64,000 nucleotides of DNA from Berberis thunbergii (GCA_003290165.1 QNQO01001162.1:1-64000); one strand, 5' to 3'; shown: positions 1 through 12,016, counted from the first letter of the stretch. The notes: a model not told the origin generated them from the letters alone. A program made the numbers and translations.

Positions 1-460
1 TGTAAACACGCATGCTAACACACCTTTGGATCCACAAGGGTGCACTGCCACCCCATAAACTGTAAGGTCCACAAACGTAAGGGTCAAGGGTGTGCATAGG
101 GTCCAGACCAAAATGGAGGATCTGGGGTTGATGGTATCCACCCAACCTTTCGATGTGTGGTAATGTTTGTTTCGAGCCCCACACCTATTCGACTTAGTGG
201 CCAAAGCTTCAAGCACTTTGATTGATGTTTAGATAGAAGTATTGCTATTTGACATTTAAATGAGGGTAAACTCTAATTACAAACATGAAGAAACCACATG
301 TACTATCAACGTAAAAGTCAAAATCAAAGGATACTAAATAAAGGGCATACAGACTACATACATCATGGTTCGGCTTTATGTACTTAAACACCAACCATCT
401 GTCACAATTATTACACTAAATTACTTCTCCAAGTAGCCTTCATAATCACAAAATTCACAC
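1..460. other. Non-coding flank downstream of the caleosin gene
   Basis: No gene is visible here. The part next to 461 should hold the 3' untranslated region of the minus-strand caleosin gene. The far-left part is anonymous unique-looking or old repeat sequence. Confidence 0.4.
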
Positions 461-3400
461 TTAACTCATCTTGCTAGTGGCATCATATCGGGCCTTCGCA
501 CAGTACTCAAACAAGCTGCCATCAAAACATCGTCTCACAGCTTCTTTAGATAAGAAACCTTCCTCGTCTCTTGCAAGAACATAGAGAACACCCCACTCGA
601 GCTTGCTTGCTATCCTGCAGGACCCATAAATTAACACCACTGACATAAAAATTGAGCAGCAACAATGAAGAGTAAAGATTGAAAGGGGATGAACTAACCA
701 GCCAAAGAGGTCGAATGCATCCCGATTCCCATTGGTCATGTTCCAAATCTCTTTGAATGTGAACTTGTCTGGCACTGTTTTGGCATACTTACTGAACATG
801 TTCTCCAGATGTGCTGGAGTATACCTAAAAGTGCAGAGAAGCGGCAAGATATTTGAAATTACTCGCTTCAACAAACTGTGTGGAACTCATAACATAAGTG
901 CATCTGAAAATATTAGCGCCTTACCTTCCTTCATTGTCATAGGTTCCAGTATCACTTCCGTGTTTAGCTTTGTGAATATTGTGCACGTATATAGGGAAGA
1001 AAGGAGAAGGCATCCAAACCCTGGTTACAAATAGTTTTAAGAAATAACACAGTTCAGCTAGATCAGAGCTGGAGATCATATGTGAAGTAGGAAGGAACCT
1101 CTGAAGGCAAACTGTTAATAACTTTAATAGGATGAACTATACTTAACAGGCAAGGTAGGCATAGCCTCATGGCCTCCGTTGTGATAAGTTAGTCATTTAC
1201 AAAAGAAGCAATGGCATTGAAACCCAATCCGCACGCAATCACTGAGAAGATATTACATTGTCAATATCAAATAAAAACAAACCAATACTCTGAAGTCTTA
1301 ACCATTAAAAACTAAGACGGGGCAATCATTTTCAAGTTCAAAGAGTAGCAAATATTTTTCCATGCGTGTGTTTTCATGAGCTTGTTATTACGGCCCTCGT
1401 GCTTGATTAATAATAGGGTTTTAGTAAGTTTCCGCGTTTAGTTTTTATGCCTAGTAAAATAGACATGGTTCACTATTTTATGTTCTTTTCTGTTCTGGTA
1501 TGGTTGTTCTCAACTTGTGGGTTGTTTGAAACTTTTGGTGGTTTTGCTTGGTTCAACCTCCAAGTAAAAGAGGCTTTTGGCATTTTTCGAATAAATCTGC
1601 CACCTGAACCTAAAGCCCTTGGTAGTAGTAATTGGGGGGCATTACACTACTTTACTAAATGATGTTAAGAAGTACCTAGTATCGGATGAAGTGGTCAAGG
1701 TGGAGTTGCATGCTCAATATGTAGAGAACGTCGGACTATCTTGGAGTGGATTAAAACAATGTTAAAAACACTATCACTTGTAGAGTAGTAGAAGAACGAA
1801 GCTATGTTGAATGGACCCTAGACAATTTTATTAAAACTGACTTTCATTTACACGAGTAGTAATCATGAAGCAAAAGGTGAAGACGCTGGCCTCAGCAAAT
1901 GGACTCATCACTCCGCTCATCGGATGAAGCTTATGAAGAATGGACCTAGACAATTTATTAAAACATGATTTTCATTTACAGAGTATTAATCATGAAGCAA
2001 AGACACTGGCCTCAGCAAAAGACTGTCACTCCACTCATCAGATGAAGCTATGTTGAATGGACCCTATACAATTTTATTAAAACACTGACTTTCATTTACA
2101 GAGTAGTAATCATGAAGCAGAAGGTTAAGACACTGGCCTCAGCAAATGACTCATCACTCCACTAACTGATGAGCGATGCACATCTCTCTCTTGTTGAGAA
2201 GTCAAAGAGTTTGTCTAGGCAGTCCGGTTTTAAAGCCCGCTTGGATTATTTTACACTTTTGCCCCTTTTATTTAAAACACAACGACAAACATTATCTATA
2301 AAGGGTAAAAGTATAAAAAAACCCAAAACCTGGCTATAAAGCTTGTCTGCCTAAAATTGGGGAAAGTCAAAAGACCTCAACAAATAACAAAAGGACGCCT
2401 CTGGTGTTCCTTGATTTCACCTTCTAAATTTCATTAAGGTGCTCCTCATAACATCCCCCTGTACTTCATGGTGGTGCCTTGTAGTTTGATTGAATCACTG
2501 GCTTGCACATGAAAAGAGCAACATTCCAATAGAGAAGTACAAAGCACCACCATGGAATAAAGAGCCAAGAGTTCAGGGGTATTGACAAGGCATTGGATAT
2601 GAAATCCAATGTGAGGTGAGCAATGGAGCATGGATCTTGAGGATTTTTATTGTGAAACAAGGTGGCTTTAATTTCGTCGAAGTGGAGATTATTGAGGTTG
2701 TGTGTAACACCCCTGAATTCATAAACTAATTTATTTTATTTTGAATTAAATAAAATAGGGTTACATTAAATTGAATGTGAATTTCGAAATTTAGGGTTTT
2801 ATTTGGTGAAGTTTAGAAGGTGGGTGCTTTCAGAATTTCAGTGGGAGCGAATAACCACCCACTCTATAAAGAGGAAGAAAACCTTTTTCCTTTACCCTTT
2901 TCTCTTTTCTTTTTTCTCCTTCCCTTCCTTGCGATTTCTTCTCCTCTGACGGCGCTAGGAATGGTGGTGGTGATTGATGATTGCAGCTCCGGTGTCAGTA
3001 ATCTCCAACTTCAGTTCAGCACAACAAAGAAACACAAAACCCAACTGTTCAGAAAACAGAGCGTGAAGGAGACCGTGTTTTTAGAAACTAATTAACAATG
3101 AGAACTCTTTCGTCCAGAATAAGTTGGAAACTCGTGATGTTATTATTTGATTTAGAAATCCAATTGAGGAATTGAATGGTTTGATATAGGAATTAGGTAG
3201 TTGGCAATTGTGAAAAAGAGAGAAATGGGTGGTGATTTTGTTGGTGTGTGAATCTGGAGATCGAGATCTGCAGATGTAGTTCTTTCTTCTCTTCTTCAAG
3301 AACTTGGTGGTGTTTTCATGACAGCGGAGAAGGCTTGACGAGGCTTTGTGATTTCTGATGATGCATTACCGCTTTCTTGGGAGGATGTTGATTTGATGTG

Positions 3401-6400
3401 CACAACCTCTGTAAAATTTCACTTCAGATCACGTTTCTAGGTGCTTGTAGAAGCTGGAAATGCAAAAGATTTGATAATGGGGCACTTGAACATCATCGAA
3501 TGAAGAGGAAGTGATCACCTTAAGCATGGAGAAGTCGAAGAACCAAATGGGCTGTCACACTGATGTCGCAGCATCTGCTAGCAGCAGCAGGTCGTTATGG
3601 ACTTGAGAATTATATATACTGGGAAGAACTACCAGACATGAGAAAGCAGAAGAAATCTTTCAGAGAACATGTGATGAAGATATGGTAGAATGAGAACAAT
3701 TTTAGGGTGTGTTTGGTTGCATGGGAATCCATGAGGGGACCACTACATTTTAGGCTAAATTGATATATCACTCCACATTTATCATTTGACCACCATTTGA
3801 TTTTGTGATCAATGGTGGGAATGAAAGTCCCATGAACATGGGAATTCCACTCCTTGGCCCCCCAAGGCATGTTCATGGGACTTTCATTCCCACCATTGAT
3901 CACAAAACCAAATGGTGGATGTGGAGTGATATATCAATTTAGCTTAAAATGTAAGGGTCCCCTCATGAATTCCCATGGCATAGGATTCCATGCAACCAAA
4001 CACACCCTTAGTGAACAAGGTTTCTGTTGAATCAGCCAATCAGTTTGGTGCATTGGTGGCTGACCCAATCACTGGAAAGAATGGAACTTTCCACACTGAA
4101 CAAGCCATTGAGTATGGCACCAACATGGTTGGTGGGGTGACACCAAAGAAAGGTGAAACAAAACACTTGGGTCTTCCTGTTTTCAACTCTGTTGCAGATG
4201 CAAAAGCTGAAACAAAGGCAAATGCATCAGTCATTTATGTTTCCCCCACCATTTGCAGCTGCAGCTATTATGGAGGCAATGGAAGCTGAATTGGATCTTG
4301 TGGTTTGCAGTCTAAGTTTGATGTGGAGTTTTTGAAGAAATTGGTTGCTGGAGACTGTGCTACTAACTAGTGAGTTTTCTTCATGTCTTCCTCTTTTACT
4401 GTGAGTGCTTCTTTCTATCAGTTTTGTCTATGCTGTGTTACTTGTTTCTTGTTCAACTTGTTGTCTTTTAATGAGTAGAGTATATGAAATAGTACCTTTT
4501 TAGATAATCTGTTGTTGATTGTTTAGTATTTGAATTTGTTTGTGGTTTTGTGAATTTGTGCATTTGTGGGTTTTAGTGATTTGATTTAGAATTGTTAAGT
4601 GTTAAAAGGAGCTCTGTTAGACAATGGAATAGACCCAAACACACACTATGAGGTATTATGGAGGATTTAGTGGTTTAGGGGGGGAGACATCAAAGTTCTT
4701 CATCAGAGTTGAGTTGTGTTTGTACGAGTAGAGTGTTTGAGTGACTATGAATCACGCAACAAGTAGAAAGATGCTCCTATAGTACCCTTGGTTCAGAGTT
4801 TTGAGTGAGTGTGATTCGCCTAACTATTAGAGATGCTCCTAGAGTATGATTCGGCAGTTGCCAGAAACTGCTCAAACAAGAGTGTTGAACAAGTGTGTGA
4901 TTCGCACTGTCAGTTGGAGACTCACCTAGGTTAATAGAGTGTTGATTCACACAACAATTGGAGATTCTCTAATAGCGGACACCTTGGAATCATTAAGCAA
5001 CAGTGTGGTTACTGATTTTGTTAATAAATTTCTGACAGTTGTGAAGCCTAGAACATTGTTGTTCATTAGGAGAACCTTATCTCATCCTTGGAAAGAGCTC
5101 AGTCTTAATGCAATGAATACCGATTCAGTCTTTTGTAGGCTGAAACTAGGCTATTTTTCAGCTGTGTTTAGGGTTTGTTTTAACTATTTTTAATGGTTGT
5201 TTTGGGGGTTGTTTTAAATGATATTAAAGGGTTGTCTCAGCTGAGTTTGGGGATTGTTTCAATTGATTTTAGAGGGATATTTACAGTTGAGTTGCAGAGT
5301 TGTTACAGGGTCTGAATCGGAGTTGATTCAGAATCTGAATCGAGATTGATTCTTAGTTGATTCAGGTTGATCCAGAGTGTGGTCAAGGGCTGTTAGAGGG
5401 TTGCTAACTTACAAGTGAAATGATCAGAAGTTCATTATAAGTTTGGAGCAATGGGTTTGCTTTCTTTGTTCATGAAGTATTAATTTTAGTATTTCTAAAT
5501 TTGTATTGTTATAGACATAATCATGGGGTATGCCTTATATGGTTAGAAACCTCTTGGTGTCTACTTTCCCTTGCCCCAAACTGTATGCAATTTGAGGTTC
5601 TAACGTGAGAGTTATGTACATTTGAGTAATGATTAGTCAAGCTATCCGGTTAGGACAGCTTGTTCATTTTGGTGTTGTTGGCAAGGTTATTTGTTTGACT
5701 GTTTTGGGATGGGAACATAGTTGTTTATGGTTTGCCTTAGGGTTTCTTGAGTTGTATTTGATGTAAAGAAAATATTGTTTGGCTTGGTTAAACTACAGTT
5801 ATTAGCTCAGAACTATGTTTTGCATACTCTAAGTTAATAGTGATGCTTGAGATGTGAATGGTTGATGATAATTAATGCATTGTGATAAATTTGGAGATTT
5901 GTATTATTATGCATATTGACTTGTTTATGCATTCTGAAGAATTGGGATTTTTGAATCAAGGAGTGACTTGATTTTCATGTTGTTATAGAGCATGATTAAT
6001 GAATATGCTATGTTTTCCCCAAAAATGTGGGTGGATAGATTGTGAATCAATTTACGAATGACAAAATGTCATTGTGGAGGAATTTTGAATTATAAAAAAT
6101 AAATGATATTGGTAAACCTTGATTTCTGAAAATATAAACCACTTGGGGCTTGTATCACTTAGAACTACCACATCTCTTTTGTTTTTTATTTTCCCTCTCT
6201 TACTAGAGAAACTAAATGACCAGTGGGTCGTCTTGCGGAGTTGGGGCACCCGTTTCTTACTAGAGAAACTAAAATAACATTCGGGTTAGTCTTGCGAAAA
6301 TGTGGTGAATTTGTATGCCTAAAATAGATTTTGATATTTATCCGTCAAAAATGCGACGTGAGTTTATGCGCATTGATGGCCCAAGGGTGGCTTTTGGTAC

Positions 6401-8203
6401 TCATATAGTTAGGGGTATCTGCGATGCTTGCCTGTATGTGATGTCTCCACTTGGGCACGGAGTAGTCCTCCTTTATATGAGAGAAGCATACGGGCATGTA
6501 TGTTCGGCACGGAGGTGGTGCGAATGTAGTATCGTCTAAGTGATCAATCCGTTAAAAAGATGAATCAAATTCGAATAAAAATGAATAAAGTAAGTTTATA
6601 TTACTTCTAACCATTTTTATGCAGGATGGCAAGTCCACTAATATTTCTGCAGGTCCGACTTGCCATAATCAACTCCTATAGGGTAAGTACAGGTAAATGC
6701 ATATTTACACATTAGGATGATGATATGATTGCCTCGTTGAGGAACTAAATTCTTGGAACTGTGTTTTTCTTGCATCACACCTTTGCCTTGTTGAAGAACT
6801 ACCTATTGGTGTGATGGTTTGTTGTTTGTGTTTAGCTTGATGTTTATCACATGCGATTTTAATGATTTTTGGGATGAAGATTTCTCACACCAGCTTTATT
6901 GCTGACCCAAGTGAGCTTTTGCTTCTTGGGTACATTCCTTTGGGAATGCAGCCAATTAGCCTTTCAGGTTTAGAGACTTTTGAGCAGCGTTACGGGAGTT
7001 TTCGCTAGTGGGGTTAGCGACGTCGGAATTTCCTGGTTAGAGTTTTGTTATAAATTTTAGTTGGTTCATATTTTCTACACTATATTTTTGTCTTTGCTTC
7101 TAAATGTCTCTGTTGTTATTGAATTTCACGTCCCGAGTTTTGAGGAAACGGATAATCCTACGTGGATTTTAGGATCTCGTTTTCTTCGAAAATCGGGGCG
7201 TGACATTGTGGCTACATCCAAGCTAGCCACGACCATCAGGTGGTTAAGTTGGAGATGATATCAATCAGTGTTGCCTGGCATAGGGTTAATGAAAGAAGTT
7301 TCTAACAGCATCACCAGAGGACCACCGAGTTATGAACTCTTCCCTCTTCATGCATGTTGTATCAAGATGTGAAATACCACAAGTTCCCTATCTAGGTCAT
7401 TTCTTTGTAAGGTGGTAACTAGGCATCGCCTGATATGCTACTGTGTTCTCTGCTACCGTATTGTCCCCTCAAAATTTTAGAGGCCTCCCCCAATTATGTG
7501 TGCAATAGTGCATAATGTATAGCTTCTTTCTTTTTCTCTTTTCATTGCCATTAATCCATTACCATTAGTTTTTGTCATGATCTGAGATACTAATTAGCTC
7601 ATTGGGGTATCTCTAAAAAGCCTCGTCACTTGTCACCTAAGGTCATACAATTCGTCAAACTCGAAATGGCTAAATCAACAACTAATGGTGCATGTCCTAT
7701 AACCAAGATGAACAAACAAATTCAAATTTAATACATAGTATTACCTGCGTAGGTCTCCCAAGGGTAGATAATACCATCATCATCCTGATCAAAGAAATAT
7801 GCATGTTGCTGAAGCACACTCATGTCATTGTGCTTGTGTCCCCATGTCCCATTCGGGTGATCAGTATCCGGAGCCACGAGCGCTCTCGGCATATCTAATC
7901 ATTCCGATTTCAATCAATCAATTCTGTTTTTGTCATCTAAGAAACGTAATTATGTAGTAAACAATGTCAATGAGTATTAGCTAGCACACACTTACAAGGC
8001 TTGGGAAGAGATTTCTCCAAGTCACCACGAACCCTCCGCTCCGCGGTCACAGGTGCCCGGGGAGCCACCGTCTCCATAGCATCATTCATTTGCTCTCGAT
8101 CTCCGCCACCACCTTTGCCAGCCTTGCGCTCCTCAGCAGGGGAGGTACTAGGTGTTTGGCGTACTACTGTCTCATTACTGTTTCCTCCTTTCTTGTCTCC
8201 CAT
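461..8203 (-). CDS. Caleosin / peroxygenase, six exons, exon 3 frame broken
   Basis: Caleosins are calcium-binding, haem-containing peroxygenases of lipid droplets and ER that oxidise unsaturated fatty acids to oxylipins. Exons on the minus strand are 8203-7996, 7894-7745, 1241-1148, 1020-925, 824-699 and 614-461, all with GT-AG borders. Exon 1 encodes a polar N-terminus ending LEKSLPKP. Exon 2 holds the EF-hand [12 protein letters not shown] just after the family histidine in LQQHAYFF. Exon 4 has the proline-knot side [17 protein letters not shown]. Exons 5 and 6 have [27 protein letters not shown] and [12 protein letters not shown]. The six-exon layout matches plant caleosins. An in-frame ATG also exists at 8221. 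Exon 3 (plus the start of exon 4) aligns with GLRAIGFN..YATLPGW only if about nine single-base insertions are ignored. The gene is therefore either a pseudogene or affected by assembly error; I favour error. Intron 2 is 6.5 kb because of an LTR insertion. Confidence 0.85.
1798..2165. repeat. Three tandem copies of a ~120-bp unit in caleosin intron 2
   Basis: Units start near 1798, 1926 and 2044. Each begins GAAGCTATGTTGAATGGACC or a close variant and contains TCATGAAGCA and CTGGCCTCAGCAAA. The copies differ mostly by one-base length changes. No coding potential is seen. Confidence 0.8.
3705..4007. mobile_element. Tourist/PIF-Harbinger-like MITE, 303 bp, near-palindromic
   Basis: The element starts GGGTGTGTTTGGTTGCATGG and ends with the inverted complement CCATGCAACCAAACACACCC. 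It is flanked by TTA on both sides (3702-3704 and 4008-4010), the TSD of PIF/Harbinger elements. The two halves are inverted copies over most of their length, with the centre near 3855. It has no ORF and is nested in the solo LTR. Confidence 0.88.
4011..4300 (+). pseudogene. Fragment of succinyl-CoA ligase alpha subunit inside the LTR
   Basis: Intact succinate-CoA ligase alpha subunits work in the mitochondrial TCA cycle. Here only the mid-N-terminal part survives: [38 protein letters not shown] and [11 protein letters not shown]. One extra T near 4233 shifts the frame. In the next frame [20 protein letters not shown] continues for about 20 residues before homology is lost. There is no start, no transit peptide and no active-site histidine region. 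The fragment begins immediately after the MITE target duplication. No intron is visible, so it could be a reverse-transcribed capture or a single exon. Confidence 0.85.
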
Positions 8204-8504
8204 TATTTTCTTCAACAACAAACGATCTCTTCAAGAGAGTTCGGATCAGCATATAGTAGTTATATAGGAGAGTGAGATGGAAGTGTTGACACATATATAG
8301 CTTGCATGGTGGAGGTGTCGAGAGGAGGAATGAGAGCATGACAACCGCAGAGTCTATTTTGGGGGGTTTGGGGCACTTGGCAACTGATCCATGTGTCCTG
8401 CTTCTACTTCGGACGTGGAGGTGTTATTCACAAGACATTTGGATCTGCATGGTAGAGTGTCGAGGACCAACATGTATGATTTAGAACATGCAATACTTTA
8501 TATG
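8204..8504 (-). promoter_or_regulatory. Probable caleosin upstream region
   Basis: This is the DNA directly 5' of the caleosin start codon on the minus strand. TATA-like AT runs occur at about 8260-8266 and 8291-8299, either of which could position transcription. The start site cannot be fixed from sequence alone. Confidence 0.35.
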
Positions 8505-8534
8505 GTATTTTATTAAAAAGGCCCAAGAGGATGT

Positions 8535-8970
8535 CTAGGCTCTGGGTAATTGTTTTTTCATTGAAGAACAAGTAAAAAACTCTCAAAAAAAAAAAAAAAA
8601 AAAAAGTAAAAAAGTAAAAAACTCTCCATAGATCAATCTAATATTTGAGTTTGTGTTGGGTCATTTAGGAATTGGGCTAAAAATTGAGACCCAATAAAAT
8701 CTGACTTAGATGTGATCCATTGATTTCGCATTTCTTTCTTTTTTGTGATAAAAAAAAATTTTTGTTTAAATTCCGTGTGTAAAATTGGGAGCACTTGACA
8801 AAATTTTGTATAACCATTAAACAAAAAAATGCCCTCTAATAGCATACAATTACAATTGAAGCCGAAACAGGCCAGTTTAGACTAATTCCAGCTTGATTTG
8901 AGCACATTAGACTCAACATAGAATGTTATAAAGTTTGGCTTAGCATCAATAATACATTGTATCTTTACAA
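8535..8970. repeat. Dispersed direct repeat, copy A
   Basis: This block shares long near-identical stretches with 12147-12535, such as TTGAGTTTGTGTTGGGTCAT and AAATCTGACTTAGATGTGAT, in the same orientation 3.6 kb away. An A-run lies at 8585-8605. No terminal structure or coding capacity was seen, so the class is unknown. Confidence 0.75.
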
Positions 8971-9289
8971 ATATTTTGAAGCAAGGAACACAAAATAAAA
9001 ATAATAATAATAATAACAGAAGGTAAGCAAAAAAAATACAAAGTAAATAAACTCTCCCTTGCAGAGGCAACAAAGTATATAAGCACCAGAGAGTGGCACC
9101 CCTTCTTTACTGAGCAGTGGCACCCCTTCATTTAATGATGATGTGCAACTCGAGACAATGTTTCGGGTTCAATCATGACAACTGTACAGATTCTATCAAA
9201 GCGACTTAGTGGACCGACATAATGGCCCACTAACTCGGAGGGAGCAACCGATGATACACAAAATTGTCATTTAATCAGCATCATATATG

Positions 9290-9840
9290 CGTTATGATAA
9301 TCTCGTTAACACAGCAAAGCAGGCCTGATTGCACCCCCAATCTAGCAAGGTCCAGACAACATTAAGCTCACTACTAGCAGATTTCATAACGTTGGACCCG
9401 AATTAGAGCGCCTTAATAAGTTCATCCGTCACGTAGTCAAATCCACTACTCGTAAGCCCTAATACGCAAGTATATGTGGGATCGACCCAATACAGGCAAA
9501 CCAACAATACATTGGTTCCAAATAGAATACAAATACTATAGTACAAGTCAGGCAAGGAAACTTCCTTGCATACACACAGAAATGAAAACTTCTCCCCAAG
9601 ATCTAGGTTCACAAGTCATGTAAAAAAAACTACCCTACATGGACAACTCCCACAGAAAAGGATATCCAGCAATATCTTTTCCCTAAACTACGCCACCAAA
9701 AGTCTAACTAAACAAGGACTTTCTCGCTATAAAAGGAATATAAGGTCAATGAACCAAGGTATGCTACAAAAATCCAATTTACAGTTTTAAGTTTCTTTAT
9801 GCCTTATCTAATTTAAGCATCGGAGTGTTATTGGCCGTCA
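9290..9840. repeat. Dispersed repeat family R, copy 1
   Basis: The block shares ordered motifs with 10125-11200 and 16250-16830: a GTAAG(C/A)CCTAAT..CAAGTAT stretch, CAACAATACATTG, GTATAAGTCG-like text, then ACTACGCCACCAAAAG and a GCCTTATCTAA tail. The copies are heavily diverged. The class is unknown, and the short ORFs here are not genes. Confidence 0.55.
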
Positions 9841-10410
9841 CACGGTGGTCTTGGCTCACGTGTGCTATTTGTGTAGGTCTAGGTAAAGGCGATGAAGGAA
9901 AACATGAATCAAATACATCACCCACCTTTTGATTTTTTTTTGTAAATACCATAGAGTTGGGAGGGCGAATTGAAGAAGAAAAATCAGGTTGAAGACAACC
10001 TGAACTGTTCATATTGGGGAAGTCTCGTTATACTGTTTAGATTTATTAGAAAGGCCCGAGAGGGTGCCTTATTGGCCCAAGTCATTTCACCATTCCTAGG
10101 TGATGGTACCTCAAATCATCTTGAAATATACTCTGCATACGTGACATGATGATCTCGAGTGGAATAGGCCCAAGTGAGTGCCCAATCTGATCCAACTCAA
10201 CAGTCAAAGAACCAAGCCCACTGAGGCGAGTATCTGTGACTTGGACTAGACAACAAAGTTGTATTTGGCCCATAAGTCAAATGGTCAAGTCCAGTATCTG
10301 TAAGACCTAATAAGACAAGTATCTAAGAGTTTGACCTAAGACAAACAGGTCAGTAAAACATTGACTCCTACTAGGAAACAAACATCAAAGTATAAGTCGT
10401 GCATAAAAAC

Positions 10411-10919
10411 TAGGGGTGGGCAAAAAACCGATTTAAATTCGATTAACCGACCGAAACGATTTTCAAATTCGGTTCGGTAATTGAAATATGAGTAAAAATA
10501 AAATAATTAAAACCGAACCGAACCAATTATAAACGGTTCGAAATTGGTTTACGATTTTGAACCGACCGATTAATTAGATATATATAAATAACTAAATAAC
10601 AGGTAGGTGTCAATACCTTATTAGTGCAACAAATGCACTGCAGTACACCCTGTTGCACTGAATCACTCCATTCTCTCAAAGTTTTCAATTTTGGGCTAAA
10701 AATTGAGTCTGTAAAAAAATTGGACATGTTTTAATGAAAGTCTTTCAAATGGTTGAGCCTGAAATTTCGGCCCAACCGAACCAAACCGATTCGAAATTCG
10801 GTTCAACCGAATTCATCGGTTTACAAATACAAAATTCGGTTTCGGTTTCTGTTTTGGGCAAACCGAATGAAATTGGTTTGGGGTTCAAAACCGAACCGAA
10901 CCGACATTGCCCACCCCTA
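10411..10919. mobile_element. hAT-like MITE, 509 bp, TIR TAGGGGTGGGCA
   Basis: The element starts TAGGGGTGGGCAAAAAACCG and ends CATTGCCCACCCCTA, a clear inverted terminal repeat. Flanking 8-mers ATAAAAAC (10403-10410) and ATGAAAAC (10920-10927) match at 7 of 8 positions, as expected for hAT. The interior has many AACCGAACCG / CGGTTCGG runs. No transposase was seen, so it is non-autonomous. Confidence 0.82.
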
Positions 10920-11081
10920 ATGAAAACTCTTCCGCATTGACGATTCTTAACAAGGAAATGATCTCTAATAGATATCTTTCCTTGAACCACGCCACCAAAG
11001 GCATAGCCGAATAAAGACTCTTGCATAATAAATAGAGAAGAAGGTTGAGCAATTAAGGTACACTATAAAACCTTATTAGCA

Positions 11082-11193
11082 AACAATACACATTTCTCAT
11101 GGCTTGTCTGACTTTAGCATCAGAGTGTCATCGGTTGAACAATACACATTTTCCACGCCTTATCTAACTTTAGCATCAAAGTGTCATCAACTA
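11082..11193. repeat. Two tandem copies of a 56-bp unit
   Basis: Units 11082-11137 and 11138-11193 both begin AACAATACACATTT and contain GACTTTAGCATC or AACTTTAGCATC, then GTGTCATC. They lie at the end of family R copy 2. Confidence 0.7.
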
Positions 11194-11423
11194 CCACAAC
11201 CATAATTTTTAGCTCATGTTTGTTCCTTCTACTAGGTCAAGTTCAAAGAGAAAGGAAATTGATCTATTAATAAGCGTACAACTCTATTGTCTTTGAGCTT
11301 TTAAAGATCAATAATGTCCCAAAGTGGAACCATACAGTACTTAACAATGGATAATTAGATTGTTATTATTATTATTTTTTTTAATGATGATAGAATATTT
11401 GAATGCACTATTTTCTCCATATG

Positions 11424-12016
11424 CATGGGCGGACCTATTAAGGGGCGAGGGCACCCCCCCCCCCCCAACTTAAAAAATATTTTTAGTATATATATTTTAT
11501 TTTTTAAAAAATTAATTATATAATGTAGAATACTATATGAAATTTGTTTATACAAATATTTTAATGTCTTTTTGTTGGTGTAGTGGTTATAGGTTTACTA
11601 TTTTTGGTAAAAGACCTGAGCTCGATACTCTTCCGTACAAAATTTGAGCCTCATTTAAACTATTTTTTATGAAATTGTATTATGATCATATTAGATTCGC
11701 AAATTTCAAAAAAAAAAAAAATAGCTTCACCTAGATACAGATACAATTATTTTGCGATATTAGTTATATATTCTAGTTATTATGCTCGTTTGCTCCTTGC
11801 TAAGGTTATCGATAGACACCTTATTTTGGCTTAAAATTGGACTACATTAGATCCAGTTTGGTATATGCAATGTATTTTTTATAGTTTTATTTTTTTATTA
11901 GTTAATAGCTCAGGTAGGAATAAAAAATTTGGCTTGACCATCGATAACTACTATTATCAACTAATAAGTATTTTTCATTTTGCCCCCCTTCAACTAAAAT
12001 CCTGAGTCCGCCCCTG
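11424..12016. mobile_element. hAT-like non-autonomous element, 593 bp
   Basis: The start CATGGGCGGACCT and end GAGTCCGCCCCTG form an imperfect inverted terminal repeat of the CAGGGGCGGA type. Flanking 8-mers TCCATATG (11416-11423) and TCCATAGG (12017-12024) match at 7 of 8. A C-run lies at about 11453-11466. The element is related along its length to the outer parts of 13361-15977, for example AAGGTTATCGAT and TTAGTTAATAGCTCAGG. There is no transposase ORF. Confidence 0.78.

Larger units (their letters stand above)
2703..7205 (+). mobile_element. 4.5 kb solo LTR of a Ty3/gypsy-type element
   Basis: The block begins TGTAACACCCC and ends CGGGGCGTGACA. It is flanked by the perfect 5-bp duplication TTGTG (2698-2702 and 7206-7210). 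A TATA-like CTATAAAGAGG lies near 2864. No gag-pol, primer site or second LTR is present, so this is a solo LTR or an LTR-only insertion. Its last kilobase matches the minus-strand LTR at 62831-64000, and its 3' end also matches 29590-29916. The TGTAACACC start and unusual length suggest a Tekay/Del-like chromovirus, but that family call is an inference. It sits in caleosin intron 2 in the opposite orientation to the gene. Part of its length comes from the nested MITE and the captured gene fragment. Confidence 0.85.
10125..11200. repeat. Dispersed repeat family R, copy 2, split by a hAT-like MITE
   Basis: This has the same motif order as 9290-9840. The copy is interrupted at 10410/10928, where the other copies read straight through from CATGAAAAC to the following segment, so they act as empty sites for the 10411-10919 insertion. 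Confidence 0.55.

Noticed and set aside
6315..6539. 74-codon ORF, with a similar one at 63762-63983
   Set aside because: Both lie in homologous LTR sequence on opposite strands of the element; neither is a gene.
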